From assembly GCA_965221405.1 (NCBI GenBank), contig CBDCSE010000002.1, forward strand, positions 248,001 through 312,000: a stretch of 64,000 nucleotides of DNA. The letters are read 5' to 3'. The notes under the pieces are model-generated. The model was not told the DNA's origin. It saw only the letters and a list, made by a program, of their open reading frames with translations, and did no database searches. The DNA comes from JAPOUP01 sp965221405 (GTDB taxonomy: Bacteria; Pseudomonadota; Alphaproteobacteria; Rhodobacterales; Rhodobacteraceae). Made by a program: the position numbers and the translations under genes. Shown piece after piece: positions 7,826-16,833 of this stretch (its first letter is position 1; each line of letters opens with the position of its first letter).

Positions 7826-8623
7826 TTGGTAGCTAAAGCTTTGACCATCGCGGGTTCCGACAGCGGGGGCGGTGCGGGGATCCAGGCGGACCTGAAAACG
7901 TTCTCGGCCCTCGGTGTCTTTGGTTGCAGCGTGATTACGGCCGTGACCGCCCAGAACACGTCCGCCGTTACCGCCGTTCACGCGGTTCCGCCAGACATCG
8001 TCGTCGCTCAGATAGATGCCGTCTTCAGCGACATAGACATCGATGCCGTCAAGGTCGGGATGCTGGGCGACCCCGACCTTATCGGCGCAGTGACGGATGC
8101 GCTTTCGTCTTTCGACGGCCCCATCATTCTGGATCCGGTCATGGTGTCGAAATCCGGTGCGCGTCTGTTGAGCAAAGGGGCGGTTTCCGCGCTTCGCGAC
8201 GGTTTGCTGCCCAAATCCACGATCGTCACACCAAACATCCCGGAAGCTGCGGCGCTGCTTGATACGCAAGAGGCCGCCTCAGACACCCAGCTCCGGGCCC
8301 AGGGACGACGTATTCTCTCGCTTGGGGCTCAAGCGGTTCTGGTCAAGGGCGGTCATGGTAAGGCGCCGGTCTGCACGGACTGGCTGATCGCGGAAGGCAG
8401 GGAGATGTCGTTCGCGGCCGATCGGATCAAGACGCGTAATACCCACGGAACGGGGTGCAGCTATTCGTCCGCAGTCGCGGCCGGGTTGGCCAAAGGTCAA
8501 TGCCTCAAGGATTCCATCCAGACCGCTCATGGATGGCTGCATCAGGCCATTTCGGAGGCTGACGGGCTTGGGGTCGGCGGCGGTAACGGACCCGTGCACC
8601 ATTTCCACGGAATATGGACGTGA
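7826..8623 (+). CDS. thiD: Hydroxymethylpyrimidine / phosphomethylpyrimidine kinase
   Basis: ThiD phosphorylates HMP twice to HMP-PP for thiamine assembly. The 265-residue protein starts at a TTG (7826). Motifs are the ribokinase-fold N-terminus ALTIAGSDSGGGAGIQADLK, the substrate region TAVTAQNT, KVGMLGD, LDPVMVSKSGARLL, TPNIPEAAAL and the C-terminal anion hole NTHGTGCSYSSA with the catalytic residue region. It overlaps thiO by 10 bp, and six thiamine genes follow with overlaps or gaps of a base, so this is one operon. In this pathway it acts on pyrimidine from ThiXYZ/TenA because no thiC is present in the window. Confidence 0.94.
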   Translation: MVAKALTIAGSDSGGGAGIQADLKTFSALGVFGCSVITAVTAQNTSAVTAVHAVPPDIVVAQIDAVFSDIDIDAVKVGMLGDPDLIGAVTDALSSFDGPIILDPVMVSKSGARLLSKGAVSALRDGLLPKSTIVTPNIPEAAALLDTQEAASDTQLRAQGRRILSLGAQAVLVKGGHGKAPVCTDWLIAEGREMSFAADRIKTRNTHGTGCSYSSAVAAGLAKGQCLKDSIQTAHGWLHQAISEADGLGVGGGNGPVHHFHGIWT

Positions 8624-9606
8624 GCCGCTCATTCACGATTTTGGGGAGTGGGGTTGCCGGCCTGACAGTCGCGGCCGAAATGACCCGACGCGGCGCCGCG
8701 GTTAAAATGATCGACCCGGCAGGTGCGCCGGGAACCCATGCCTGTTCATGGTGGGCCGGAGGCATGCTTGCGCCGGAATGTGAAAGTGTCGTTGCGGAGC
8801 GATCCATCGTCAGTCACGGGCGCAGTGCCGCCGGCTGGTGGGCGGCGCAGGGAGCGGAGGTGGTGCGGAACGGCACGCTTGTCGTCGCTCTAGGCCGCGA
8901 TCAAGGTGAGTTGACCACATTTGCCCGGCGCGTCCGCAACGCCCGCTGGCTGGACGCGGAGGGCATCGCGGAACTTGAGCCGATACTGAAGGATAGGTTC
9001 GGACGGGCCGTATTCATCCCTGACGAGGCGCATATCAACCCACGCGTCTCGATTGCGATGCTCCATCGTTCCCTGGAAGAGATGGATGTACCGTTTATCA
9101 TGGACGGAGATGCTGACGGCGAGATCATCGATTGTCGGGGACTGGCCGCAGCTGACACGCTAAGCGATCTGCGTGGAGTAAAGGGCGAGGTCGTGATGGT
9201 CCGAAGCGCCGATGTCGAATTCAGCCGGCCGGTGCGCCTGCTGCATCCGCGCTTTCCGCTGTATATCGTCCCGCGTGGCGACGGAGTTTTTTTTCTGGGC
9301 GCGACACAGATCGAAAGCAATCAGCGCGGGCGGCCGTCCGTCCGCTCGGTCATGGAACTTCTGAACGCCGCATTTGCCCTGCACCCTGCGTTCGGCGAGG
9401 CGGAGATTCTGGAGATCGGCGCCGACGCGCGGCCGGCATTTCCCGATAACCTTCCCCGGATTCGACAAGATCACGGCCGAATCTACGTTAATGGCTTGTT
9501 CCGGCATGGGTTTCTGTTAGGGCCAGCGCTGGCGCGAATGACCGCAGATCTGCTTTTGCAAGGTTCAAGGCCGGAGGATTGGTATGAGGATCTTCGTGAA
9601 CGGTGA
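8614..9606 (+). CDS. thiO: Glycine oxidase ThiO (FAD-dependent)
   Basis: ThiO oxidises glycine to iminoglycine (dehydroglycine), the C2-N donor for the thiazole ring, replacing the anaerobic ThiH. The protein has 330 residues. The N-terminus carries the DAO-type dinucleotide fold (ILGSGVAGLTVAAEMTRRG), followed by ACSWWAGGMLAP, where the FAD is held, and the C-terminal LFRHGFLLGPALARM. It overlaps thiD by 10 bp and thiS by 23 bp, so translation is coupled. A run of eight T lies inside the gene at about 9289-9296, in frame. Confidence 0.92.
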   Translation: MDVSRSFTILGSGVAGLTVAAEMTRRGAAVKMIDPAGAPGTHACSWWAGGMLAPECESVVAERSIVSHGRSAAGWWAAQGAEVVRNGTLVVALGRDQGELTTFARRVRNARWLDAEGIAELEPILKDRFGRAVFIPDEAHINPRVSIAMLHRSLEEMDVPFIMDGDADGEIIDCRGLAAADTLSDLRGVKGEVVMVRSADVEFSRPVRLLHPRFPLYIVPRGDGVFFLGATQIESNQRGRPSVRSVMELLNAAFALHPAFGEAEILEIGADARPAFPDNLPRIRQDHGRIYVNGLFRHGFLLGPALARMTADLLLQGSRPEDWYEDLRER

Positions 9607-9781
9607 GCCGCTCGATGCCCTGGGACCGACATTGGCCGATCTTCTTAAGCAGGTCGGACATGGGGGCTCCAAGGTCGCGACAGCCGTGAACGAAACGTTC
9701 GTTCCGGCGGACAGGCGCGAGACCTATACGCTCACGACCGGGGATCGCGTGGAGATCGTCGCGCCGCGGCAGGGAGGTTGA
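9584..9781 (+). CDS. thiS: Sulfur carrier protein ThiS
   Basis: This 65-residue protein has a ubiquitin-like fold (MRIFVNGEPLDA, then VATAVNETFVP and GDRVEIV) and the diagnostic C-terminal Gly-Gly (RQGG), which ThiF adenylates and then converts to the thiocarboxylate that supplies sulfur to ThiG. It overlaps the end of thiO by 23 bp, and thiG starts two bases after its stop. Confidence 0.94.
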   Translation: MRIFVNGEPLDALGPTLADLLKQVGHGGSKVATAVNETFVPADRRETYTLTTGDRVEIVAPRQGG

Positions 9782-9782
9782 G

Positions 9783-10553
9783 ATGCCGCGGTTTTATGGA
9801 AGGGACGTGCCGTCCCGTCTGATGCTGGGCACGGCGCAGTACCCTTCCCCGGCGATTCTCGCCGACGCGTTCCGCAGATCGGGAGCGGGTGTCGCAACCG
9901 TGGCGGTGCGCCGCGAAGCGGGCTCGGGCAAGGCGGGTCAGGATTTCTGGGCGCTGGTCCAGGAGCTTGGCGTCGATATTCTACCGAACACCGCCGGATG
10001 CCATTCAGTGCGGGAGGCGGTGACGACCGCGCGGATGGCCAGGGAGCTATTCGATACCCGCTGGCTGAAACTTGAGGTGATCGGTCATGCCGACACGCTG
10101 CAGCCCGATCCTTTCGGATTGGTCGAAGCGACACGCGTTTTGATCGAGGATGGATTCAAGGTCTTTCCGTATTGCACCGAGGACCTGGTGCTCTGCGGGC
10201 GCCTGCTGGACCTGGGCTGCGAGGTGCTGATGCCATGGGCAGCGCCGATCGGCACGGGTCTCGGACTGAACAACGAATATGGCCTGCGGTCACTGCGGGC
10301 GCATTTTCCTGATGTCGCGATGGTGATCGATGCCGGACTTGGCAAGCCAAGCCATGCGGCGAGCGCGATGGAACTGGGTTACGACGCGGTTCTCCTAAAC
10401 ACGGCTGTTGCGCGGGCCGGTAAGCCCGCGGCCATGGCCGAGGCGTTCGCCCAGGCCGTCGAGGCGGGAGCGCTCGCGTATTCAGCCGATCCCATGGACC
10501 CACGCGATATGGCAGTGCCGTCCACGCCGATAGCGGGAAAGGCGATCCTGTGA
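9783..10553 (+). CDS. thiG: Thiazole synthase ThiG
   Basis: ThiG builds thiazole phosphate carboxylate from deoxyxylulose 5-phosphate, iminoglycine and ThiS thiocarboxylate. The 256-residue protein shows the TIM-barrel pattern: LMLGTAQYPS, VATVAVRR, ILPNTAGCHSVREAV, the Schiff-base Lys in WLKLEVIG, the phosphate-binding PWAAPIGTGLGLNN and VIDAGLGKPSHAASAMELG, and VLLNTAVARA. The frame is intact. The thiE GTG start overlaps its stop (GTGA). Confidence 0.95.
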   Translation: MPRFYGRDVPSRLMLGTAQYPSPAILADAFRRSGAGVATVAVRREAGSGKAGQDFWALVQELGVDILPNTAGCHSVREAVTTARMARELFDTRWLKLEVIGHADTLQPDPFGLVEATRVLIEDGFKVFPYCTEDLVLCGRLLDLGCEVLMPWAAPIGTGLGLNNEYGLRSLRAHFPDVAMVIDAGLGKPSHAASAMELGYDAVLLNTAVARAGKPAAMAEAFAQAVEAGALAYSADPMDPRDMAVPSTPIAGKAIL

Positions 10554-11146
10554 GCTTTCCGGCGTTTTATCCGATCTTCGACGACGTGTCCTGGGTGAAG
10601 CGCCTTGTTCCACTCGGCATCAAGGCCGTGCAGTTGCGGATCAAGGATCGTTCCGTGGAGGATCTGCGCCGTCAGATCACCGAGGCACGGGACTTCTGTG
10701 CCGGACATGGCACCATTCTGGTCGTGAACGACTATTGGCAGCTCGCGATCGAACTACGGTGCGAATGGCTGCATCTCGGACAGGAGGACTTGGATGCCGC
10801 CGATCTGGACGAGATCCGAGGAGCGGGCCTGAAGCTCGGAATTTCGACTCACGATAACGCCGAGCTTGACCGGGCACTGGCGTTATGGCCTGACTATGTC
10901 GCGTTGGGCCCGATCTATCCGACGATCACGAAGGAAATGAAATGGAGGCGTCAGGGCCCGGGCAAACTGACCGAGTGGAAGGCGAAGGTAGGCAACATAC
11001 CGCTGGTCGCGATCGGCGGCATGAGTGTGGAGCGGGCCGCGGCGGCTTTCGCGGCAGGAGCGGACGCGATATCGGCGATCACGGACATCACGCTTCACAG
11101 CAGCCCGGAAAACCGGGTAAGGGCATGGCTGGATACATGCGCCTAG
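10550..11146 (+). CDS. thiE: Thiamine-phosphate synthase
   Basis: ThiE couples HMP-PP to thiazole phosphate, giving thiamine monophosphate. The protein has 198 residues and starts at a GTG overlapping the thiG stop by four bases. Motifs include IKAVQLRIKDRS (pyrophosphate-binding Arg-Lys), LVVNDYWQLAIEL, WLHLGQEDL, LGISTHDNAEL, DYVALGPIYPT and the glycine-rich VAIGGMSVERAAA. It ends in a TAG that lies inside the first codons of thiF (10-bp overlap). Confidence 0.94.
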   Translation: MSFPAFYPIFDDVSWVKRLVPLGIKAVQLRIKDRSVEDLRRQITEARDFCAGHGTILVVNDYWQLAIELRCEWLHLGQEDLDAADLDEIRGAGLKLGISTHDNAELDRALALWPDYVALGPIYPTITKEMKWRRQGPGKLTEWKAKVGNIPLVAIGGMSVERAAAAFAAGADAISAITDITLHSSPENRVRAWLDTCA

Positions 11147-12111
11147 ACCGATATGCGCGACAGATGGCGGTTCCGGGCTTCGGCGGGGAAACCCAGGGCC
11201 GGCTACAGGCGGCACAGGTGACGGTCATCGGTGCGGGCGGCTTGGCGGTTCCGGTCCTGCAGTATCTGGCTGGTGCGGGCGTCGGCCATATCCGTCTGGT
11301 GGATCCCGAAACGATCGACTTGAGCAACCTGCACCGGCAGACCCTGTTTCGCGAATCCGATACCGGTGCTCCGAAGGCCGAAGTGGCGGCACGGAATCTG
11401 GCGCGACTGAACTCCGATATATCCATCGAGCCATGCATCGAACGCTTTGACCCGGCGAATGCGGCAAGACTTTGTTCGGGAGCGGATCTGGTGCTGGACT
11501 GCGCCGACAGCTTCGCTGCCAGCTATATCGCGTCGGATCACTGTTTGGGTGCCGGCAAGTTTCTGGTCAGTGCAAGCGTTGTCGGCACTGCGGGATATTG
11601 TGGTGGCTATTGCAGGGACGCTCCTGGATTACGCGCCGTGTTTCCGGATTTGCCGGACCGTCTGGGATCCTGCGCCAGCGACGGCGTTTTGGGTCCGTCG
11701 GTTGGCGTGATCGGGGCCCTCCAGGCGCAGATGGCGCTGGCGCTGCTGGTGGGTGCCCGTCCGTCACCCGCCGGCAAGCTCGTGACCTATGATGCGACGA
11801 CGCTTCGCTTCGGAGAGTTCCGCTTTGACGGTGCCAAGAACCCCGCCCCGGAGCCGCGCTTTATCGCAACCCGGGAAATCAGGACGAACGACCTCGTCAT
11901 CGACCTGCGCGGCCCGGACGAACCGGGTGCGGAGGTTCCCGGCGCGGCGCGTTTTGATCTCAAAGACATACAGGAAAACGGGCTTGATCCCGGCAATATC
12001 GAGCGTGTCGTCTTTGTTTGCCGTTCGGGGCTGCGTGCGTGGAAAGGTGCCGAGGTATTATCGGGCAACTGGTCAGGAGACATCGCACTCCTTGCCATTG
12101 GAGACGCATAA
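11137..12111 (+). CDS. thiF: ThiF-type adenylyltransferase with C-terminal rhodanese-like domain
   Basis: ThiF adenylates the C-terminal Gly of ThiS so that sulfur can be loaded. From ATG 11137 (overlapping thiE) it has 324 residues; frames opening earlier run into thiE. The N-terminal E1-like domain shows RYARQMAVPGFG, the nucleotide-binding VIGAGGLAVPVLQYLAGAG, DLSNLHRQ and LDCADSF. A short rhodanese-like segment closes the protein, with the Cys-loop VCRSGLRAWKGAE around residue 295, a plausible sulfur-transfer site. The typical zinc Cys pairs of E1 proteins are not evident. It is the last gene of the thiD-thiF operon. Confidence 0.9.
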   Translation: MRLDRYARQMAVPGFGGETQGRLQAAQVTVIGAGGLAVPVLQYLAGAGVGHIRLVDPETIDLSNLHRQTLFRESDTGAPKAEVAARNLARLNSDISIEPCIERFDPANAARLCSGADLVLDCADSFAASYIASDHCLGAGKFLVSASVVGTAGYCGGYCRDAPGLRAVFPDLPDRLGSCASDGVLGPSVGVIGALQAQMALALLVGARPSPAGKLVTYDATTLRFGEFRFDGAKNPAPEPRFIATREIRTNDLVIDLRGPDEPGAEVPGAARFDLKDIQENGLDPGNIERVVFVCRSGLRAWKGAEVLSGNWSGDIALLAIGDA

Positions 12112-12376
12112 GTGATCGATCACCTGACATTTTCGGCGTTAGAGTGATTTTGTCTTTGGCATCGCCAGCCATTACGTGGGATGGAAAATCCTTATCACTG
12201 GACCGTCCCGGTATTCCCGATCATGGGAAAGTCATTACCGTGCGGGAAGGCGGGCACTTCGGGGATCAGGGCCTCTGACGGACGTGCGCGTCCCGACAGC
12301 GACCGACACTGACGTGCATCGGTTCTTGCCTGGCGACCCCGAGGGCAACGACGCGGGAGACAAACGTGACCGATGG

Positions 12377-13111
12377 TCACCGGTCTTCAAGCAGTCGCTT
12401 CGCCAGCTCGCTGATCGTGGCATGAAGCAGGATCGTGAAAACCGCCAAAACTATGAGTGCAGCAAACATCAGGTCCGTCTTCGCGCGCCCGTTTGCCAGA
12501 AGCATGAGGTAACCGAGACCCTTCGATGCGCCGACCCATTCTCCGATAATGGCCCCGATCGGAGCGTAGACGGCAGCCAGCCGCAACCCGGACGCGAAGC
12601 CGGGAAGCGCCGCGGGAATGCGAATGTGCCACATGATCCGCCCCCAACCGCCACCCATGACGCGGGCCAGGCGAAGCCAGTCCGGGTTGGTGCGCATGAG
12701 CGCGTCGAAAAATGACGACGTGACCGGGAAGTAAATTATGATCAGGGCCATGACCACTTTCGAGCCGAGACCATAGCCGAGCCAAAGGGTCAGAAGCGGA
12801 GCGAGAGCGAAGACCGGGATGGCCTGGCTGAAAACGAGCATAGGTCGGACAAGCGCGCGTGCTAGGGGAGACGCGGCTAACGCCACGGCCGACACCGCTC
12901 CCAAAATGGCCCCAAGACCCAATCCGATCAAGACCTCGGCGATGGTGATCATCGCGTGTTCGGCCAAAAGGGCCCGGCTTGTCCAGATGGTCTGGGCGAC
13001 CAGACCGGGACCCGGCAGAATGAAGCGGGGGACGCCCGTGCCCCACACCACCAGTTGCCAAACGGAGATAGCCAGGATCGCCGAAGCAAGTCCCGCTTTC
13101 CAAGCCGCCAT
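12377..13111 (-). CDS. thiX: Thiamine-precursor ABC transporter permease (ThiX-like)
   Basis: This 244-residue inner-membrane protein has about six hydrophobic helices. The permease loop EWVGASKGLGYLMLLANGRAK near the C-terminus is typical of the SsuC/TauC/ThiX family that imports small organic compounds. With ThiY and ThiZ it would import formylaminopyrimidine-type HMP precursors. It is the last gene of the minus-strand operon thiY-tenA-thiZ-thiX, but a gap of about 580 bp separates it from thiZ, which is unusual for this operon. The frame is intact. Confidence 0.85.
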   Translation of the reverse strand: MAAWKAGLASAILAISVWQLVVWGTGVPRFILPGPGLVAQTIWTSRALLAEHAMITIAEVLIGLGLGAILGAVSAVALAASPLARALVRPMLVFSQAIPVFALAPLLTLWLGYGLGSKVVMALIIIYFPVTSSFFDALMRTNPDWLRLARVMGGGWGRIMWHIRIPAALPGFASGLRLAAVYAPIGAIIGEWVGASKGLGYLMLLANGRAKTDLMFAALIVLAVFTILLHATISELAKRLLEDR

Positions 13112-13692
13112 TACGTCACCACTGGCACCGGTCGGGCCGCATCAAAGAATCCGCTTTCCCGGTGCCCGGCTTTGGTGAAAACCCCTTCAAAGTCCTGGAA
13201 CCGTTCGATGCCCGGCGTCTCACAAGTTTTATCGAGTTGGCCACGCGGGTAACCAACCGCGTTCCGAATTCGGGAACTCCGCGAAGCGTGTTCCTCCTGC
13301 CCCGCGAGAACGGCGGGTCGTCCTGCCGGTACCCAAACGAAGTTGCACCGCCCAGGTGCATCCACTCCAAGACGGCAGACATGGCCAGCGCACACCTGTA
13401 TTGACCTAACCGGAATGCGGTTGTCATCAGATCCTGGAAGCTGGGAGTGTTTGGGGCCACGGATGTCGACGGGCGCCTGCCGCGCCTCCACGCCGCACCG
13501 GAAGGAGGCGTTCCTCGATCCGATTATCCGGGCCGGAAGCCGCACGAGCCGGTCGGCGAAGACGGGTCCGCGGTGGGTAGCCTGCCATTCTCGGGGGTGC
13601 GGCGTCACTGCGGCCAAGCGCCTTCATCAGGGCGTTTACCGTCGCCTCCCTCCAATGGTTAAGTGCGGCGGTTCTCGGATATTCCAGCCCGG
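13112..13692 (-). other. Atypical 581-bp gap inside the thiY-tenA-thiZ-thiX operon
   Basis: The thiZ stop is overlapped by an ATG (ATGA) opening an 89-codon frame (13427-13696) that matches nothing I recognise. The rest of the gap shows no homology. The coupled start suggests a former downstream gene, now decayed, or an insertion at the thiZ/thiX junction. Confidence 0.4.
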
Positions 13693-14418
13693 TCATGCCT
13701 CTTCTTCCCTGAGACGTGCGAGGAGATCCGCCTGCGCGGTCAAGACGTCCCGCGCATCACAGGCGCGAGGGATGGGACCGTTGGGAACCGGGACTTCGAC
13801 GATTCCGTTTCGATACATGATCAGGATCCTGTGCCCAAGACGCGCGGCCTCGGCAGGATCGTGGGTGACCAATATAACGGTCCGGCCATGAAGAAGTGCC
13901 GCCGTAAGTTCCTGCATCTGCGCACGGGTCCGGGCGTCAAGCGCCGAGAACGGCTCGTCCAGCAGGACGATCAGCCGGTTTTCCATCAAGACCCGGGCAA
14001 GCGCGACCCTTTGTCTCTGCCCACCCGACAGTTCCCGCGGCCGTCGGTCAGCCATATCCGCAAGACCAACCCGAACCAAAACGTTCTCAAGCCTGTCCCG
14101 ATCCGGCTTCGACCCGCGCAATCGGGCTCCGAGCAGCGCGTTCTCGCGCACCGACAGCCACGGCAACAGCATGTCATCCTGTGCCATCAGGGCGACCCGG
14201 CCCGTAAGCGGCCCGTCCGCCGCCTGGACCGTACCGTTCAAGCGGATCTCGTCATCTATCCCGGCGAACAGTTTCAGGATCGTGGATTTACCGACCCCGC
14301 TGGATCCCAGGATGCAGGTCCACTCGCCCCCCTCGGCGTTTAGCGCGATATTTTCGAACACCGGCATCCCGCCAACTGTGGCGGTTCCTCGCAGATTAAG
14401 GGCCGGTGAGGGTGTCAC
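13693..14418 (-). CDS. thiZ: Thiamine-precursor ABC transporter ATPase (ThiZ-like)
   Basis: The 241-residue ABC ATPase has Walker A GSSGVGKST (about 38-46), the Q-loop MAQDDMLLPWLSV, the signature LSGGQRQR, Walker B LIVLLDEPFSALD and the switch His in VTHDPAEA. Its sequence is of the SsuB/TauB/ThiZ branch. Its start overlaps the tenA stop (ATGA, 14415-14418). It would energise ThiX/ThiY import of pyrimidine precursors. Confidence 0.88.
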   Translation of the reverse strand: MTPSPALNLRGTATVGGMPVFENIALNAEGGEWTCILGSSGVGKSTILKLFAGIDDEIRLNGTVQAADGPLTGRVALMAQDDMLLPWLSVRENALLGARLRGSKPDRDRLENVLVRVGLADMADRRPRELSGGQRQRVALARVLMENRLIVLLDEPFSALDARTRAQMQELTAALLHGRTVILVTHDPAEAARLGHRILIMYRNGIVEVPVPNGPIPRACDARDVLTAQADLLARLREEEA

Positions 14419-15086
14419 GGATCAAGTCCCATCTCCCAGAAATCCGCCTCCAGACAGGTCGCGGTCCTGAACCGGCGGCAAAGCCCGTCCCATCGCGGAC
14501 TGGATTTCGGCTGATCGCCCAGCCGCAGGTTCACCGCCGAGTCGATCAACGCACCCGCGTCATGGCAGGTCGCTTGATACTCCGCCCCGGCATAAGTGCC
14601 GATCCATTCCCGATACCGGTCGGACGTTGCGGTTTTGGAGAGGCGCAGGCCGATTTCTCCGTATCCCATCACGCATGGCGCAAGGGAAGCCAGCAGATCG
14701 ACCAGATCGCCGGAATGCCCCGCGTCCAGGACATATCGGGTATAGGCTAGGTTCGCGCGCCCTTCGTCGGCGACCTGCAGATCGGCTTCGCTTATTCCGT
14801 GCGCACCGCAAATACTTACGTGCAAGGCGATCTCGTCGTTTATAAGCGCGTTCACGGTGCCGACGCAGCTGCGCATTTCCTCGATCGTTTCGGCCTTGGT
14901 GACCGCGAGGGCCCAGGCGCGCGAGAAATGAATCAGGAAGATATAGTCCTGGACCAGGTAGTGCAGGAACGCCTTGGGCGGCAACGTACCGTCGCCCAGG
15001 GACTGAACGAACGCGTGTTCGGTATAGGCGGACCATGCACGGCCCACCGCATCGCGCCACAGCGGAAAGACCGTGCCGTAACTCAT
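14415..15086 (-). CDS. tenA: TenA-type aminopyrimidine aminohydrolase
   Basis: TenA releases HMP from aminopyrimidine breakdown products of thiamine. The 223-residue helical protein shows the N-terminal FVQSLGDGTLPPKAFLHYLVQDYIFL, the catalytic-Cys region LAPCVMGYGEIG and the closing FWEMG with its preceding Glu. Its start overlaps the thiY stop by four bases and its stop overlaps thiZ, so all three are cotranslated. The context, a precursor transporter, supports a salvage role rather than a regulatory one. Confidence 0.9.
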   Translation of the reverse strand: MSYGTVFPLWRDAVGRAWSAYTEHAFVQSLGDGTLPPKAFLHYLVQDYIFLIHFSRAWALAVTKAETIEEMRSCVGTVNALINDEIALHVSICGAHGISEADLQVADEGRANLAYTRYVLDAGHSGDLVDLLASLAPCVMGYGEIGLRLSKTATSDRYREWIGTYAGAEYQATCHDAGALIDSAVNLRLGDQPKSSPRWDGLCRRFRTATCLEADFWEMGLDP

Positions 15087-16021
15087 TCCGCGCCCAGATC
15101 CACCGCCAGGTCGGAGACGGGGCGCCTGCCTTCGACCAAACCCGCATCCGAAAGGAATTCCTCGAACCGAACGTAGCGGCCTTCATCCAAGGCTTCGGGT
15201 CGAAGCGCGAAGCGCGGGAGCGTGTCGACCCAGGCCCTTGCGTTGAGTTCGTCATCGAGTTCGGCCGACGTGCCTTTGAAGATCTCCCAGCTTTCTTCAG
15301 GATGGTTGACGATGTATTGCGTCGCAAGCTCGGTCGCCCTCAGGAACCTGCGGATCAAGGCCAGATCCATGGTGTTCCTGTTGGCGACATAGATCAGCTC
15401 GTCATAGGTCGGCACCCCTTCTTCCTCGACAAAGAAACACCGCCCCTCGACCCCTTCGATCTCCATCTGGTTTAGCTCGAAGTTACGGTAGGCACCGATC
15501 ACCGCATCGACCTGGCCGGACATCAGGGACGGTGACAGCGACCAATTGACATTCACGAGCTCGACACTGTCGAGGCTAACGCCGTGATTATCCAGGATCG
15601 CGGTCAGTAAGGCCTCTTCCACGCCCGCGACGGAAAAGCCGATCTTTTTCCCGTCAAGATCTGAAATCTGCCGGATCGGGCCATCCTTCAGGACAAGCAG
15701 ACAGTTAAGCGGTGTGGCCACAAGTGTGCCCACCCGGATGAGGGGCAGCCCTTCGGCCACGTGCAAATGCTGGCTGGGCTGATAGGAGACGGCCAGCTCC
15801 GCCTTTCCGGCCGCGACCAGTTTCGGTGGATCCGACGGATCGGCGGGTGCGACGATTTCCACTACCAGACCCTGATCCTCGAAATACCCGAGCTCCTGCG
15901 CGACGATGATCGGCCCATGGTCGGGATTGATGAACCAGTCCAGAAGTAACGTCATTCTGTCCTGCGCCATGGTCGGTAACGCCAGAGACCAAATCACGGC
16001 GACACCGAGAAGACGTTTCAT
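15083..16021 (-). CDS. thiY: Periplasmic HMP-precursor binding protein (ThiY / NMT1 family)
   Basis: ThiY captures formylaminopyrimidine-like precursors in the periplasm for ThiXZ. The ATG at 16021 is chosen because it is preceded by GAGGGA and opens a Sec signal peptide (MKRLLGVAVIWSLALPTMAQ, cleavage after the AQ). The mature protein begins MTLLLDWFINPDHGPI, a hallmark of NMT1/ThiY proteins, followed by AQELGYFEDQGL, LAVSYQPSQHLH and GVEEALLTAIL. The length, 312 residues, is normal. It is the first gene of the operon; no THI-box was found in the leader. Confidence 0.9.
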   Translation of the reverse strand: MKRLLGVAVIWSLALPTMAQDRMTLLLDWFINPDHGPIIVAQELGYFEDQGLVVEIVAPADPSDPPKLVAAGKAELAVSYQPSQHLHVAEGLPLIRVGTLVATPLNCLLVLKDGPIRQISDLDGKKIGFSVAGVEEALLTAILDNHGVSLDSVELVNVNWSLSPSLMSGQVDAVIGAYRNFELNQMEIEGVEGRCFFVEEEGVPTYDELIYVANRNTMDLALIRRFLRATELATQYIVNHPEESWEIFKGTSAELDDELNARAWVDTLPRFALRPEALDEGRYVRFEEFLSDAGLVEGRRPVSDLAVDLGAE

Positions 16022-16524
16022 GATTCCCTCGCTCACGCGTCTCCAAGGGCACGCGGGTGCGGACTTTTCGACAGGCGGTCGCATCATCAAATAGCCTTTC
16101 GTTCTGGCCGGTTGCCGTTGCCGCAACGTATAGGTTGGCGGGTTCACCCCGGGATGCGCCGGAAGTTAACCGCAGTTTCCAGCCGGAACAAGCAATAGAG
16201 GAGAGGCGGGAATGAAGATGGCGGTTGAGATCGGGAATTCGAAACCCCCGATCCTGAAGGAGGCCCGGTTGGATGGACCGGAAACTTCAACATCCAAGTT
16301 CACCATGAGAGCGCCACAGACCTCCACACGGTTTCCCAACCGGTGGAATGCCTCCTTTCCGACGAACTGCCTCCGGCCGGTGCGAGCCTTTCCATCGGAG
16401 TCCCGACCCCGAACCGCGTACGCTTCAGGATCGGGATAGGCCTTCCTGGGAATCGCCATCACGCGCAACCCAACCGTCTGTCAAGGCGGCGCGTCCCCCG
16501 CATCGTTGGATGCCTGAGCGCGGT
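16022..16524. other. 503-bp gap upstream of thiY, no gene seen
   Basis: This must contain the thiY promoter. No TPP riboswitch core (CTGAGA or ACCTGATC) is recognisable on the thiY strand, and no coding similarity was found. Confidence 0.45.
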
Positions 16525-16833
16525 GTGAATAACTACCGGCTGGCGCCGGTAGCGTCAGGGAGGTGATTCTCCAGGTACTGAAGCACGGGTCCGTCCGTGA
16601 TGGCGCCAGTGGTTTCCGGGAAGTGGCCCCGGCCCCGGAAAACCGGCGTCCCCGGTCTTTCAATGGGACACTGTTGACCCGGCGTTTGCCTGGAGGCGCA
16701 TATTGCATGTCCTTCCCGGAATGAGCCTTCGCAGGCGGCTCATTCCGGGAAGGACAGGGACATGATACGATTCGTTTTAGCTGAAGCAATATCCGACTGG
16801 AAGTCGGAGGCTTCGAACCAACGAGTGGAAAGT
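16525..16833 (-). mobile_element. Internally deleted derivative of the IS200-like element (MITE-like)
   Basis: Both ends match the longer copy at 25626-26187: the left 115 bp (from GTGAATAACTACCGG, including the small hairpin at 16531-16551) and the right 80 bp (through GACTGGAAGTCGGAGG to GGAAAGT). The transposase centre is missing. A strong hairpin remains (arms about 16712-16728 and 16738-16754). Having no transposase, it could only have moved in trans. Confidence 0.78.

Noticed and set aside
9289..9296. T8 run in thiO and T10 run near 20440 as phase-variation tracts
   Set aside because: Eight T is common by chance and the frame is intact; the T10 run is in a transposon end, not in a gene.
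10942..11136. Longer thiF with an N-terminal extension reaching into thiE
   Set aside because: The extension is the shifted frame of thiE and lacks the E1 start motif; MRLDRYARQMAVPGFG at 11137 is the natural N-terminus.
16022..16210. TPP riboswitch in the thiY leader
   Set aside because: Neither CTGAGA nor ACCTGATC-like elements are present on the correct strand.
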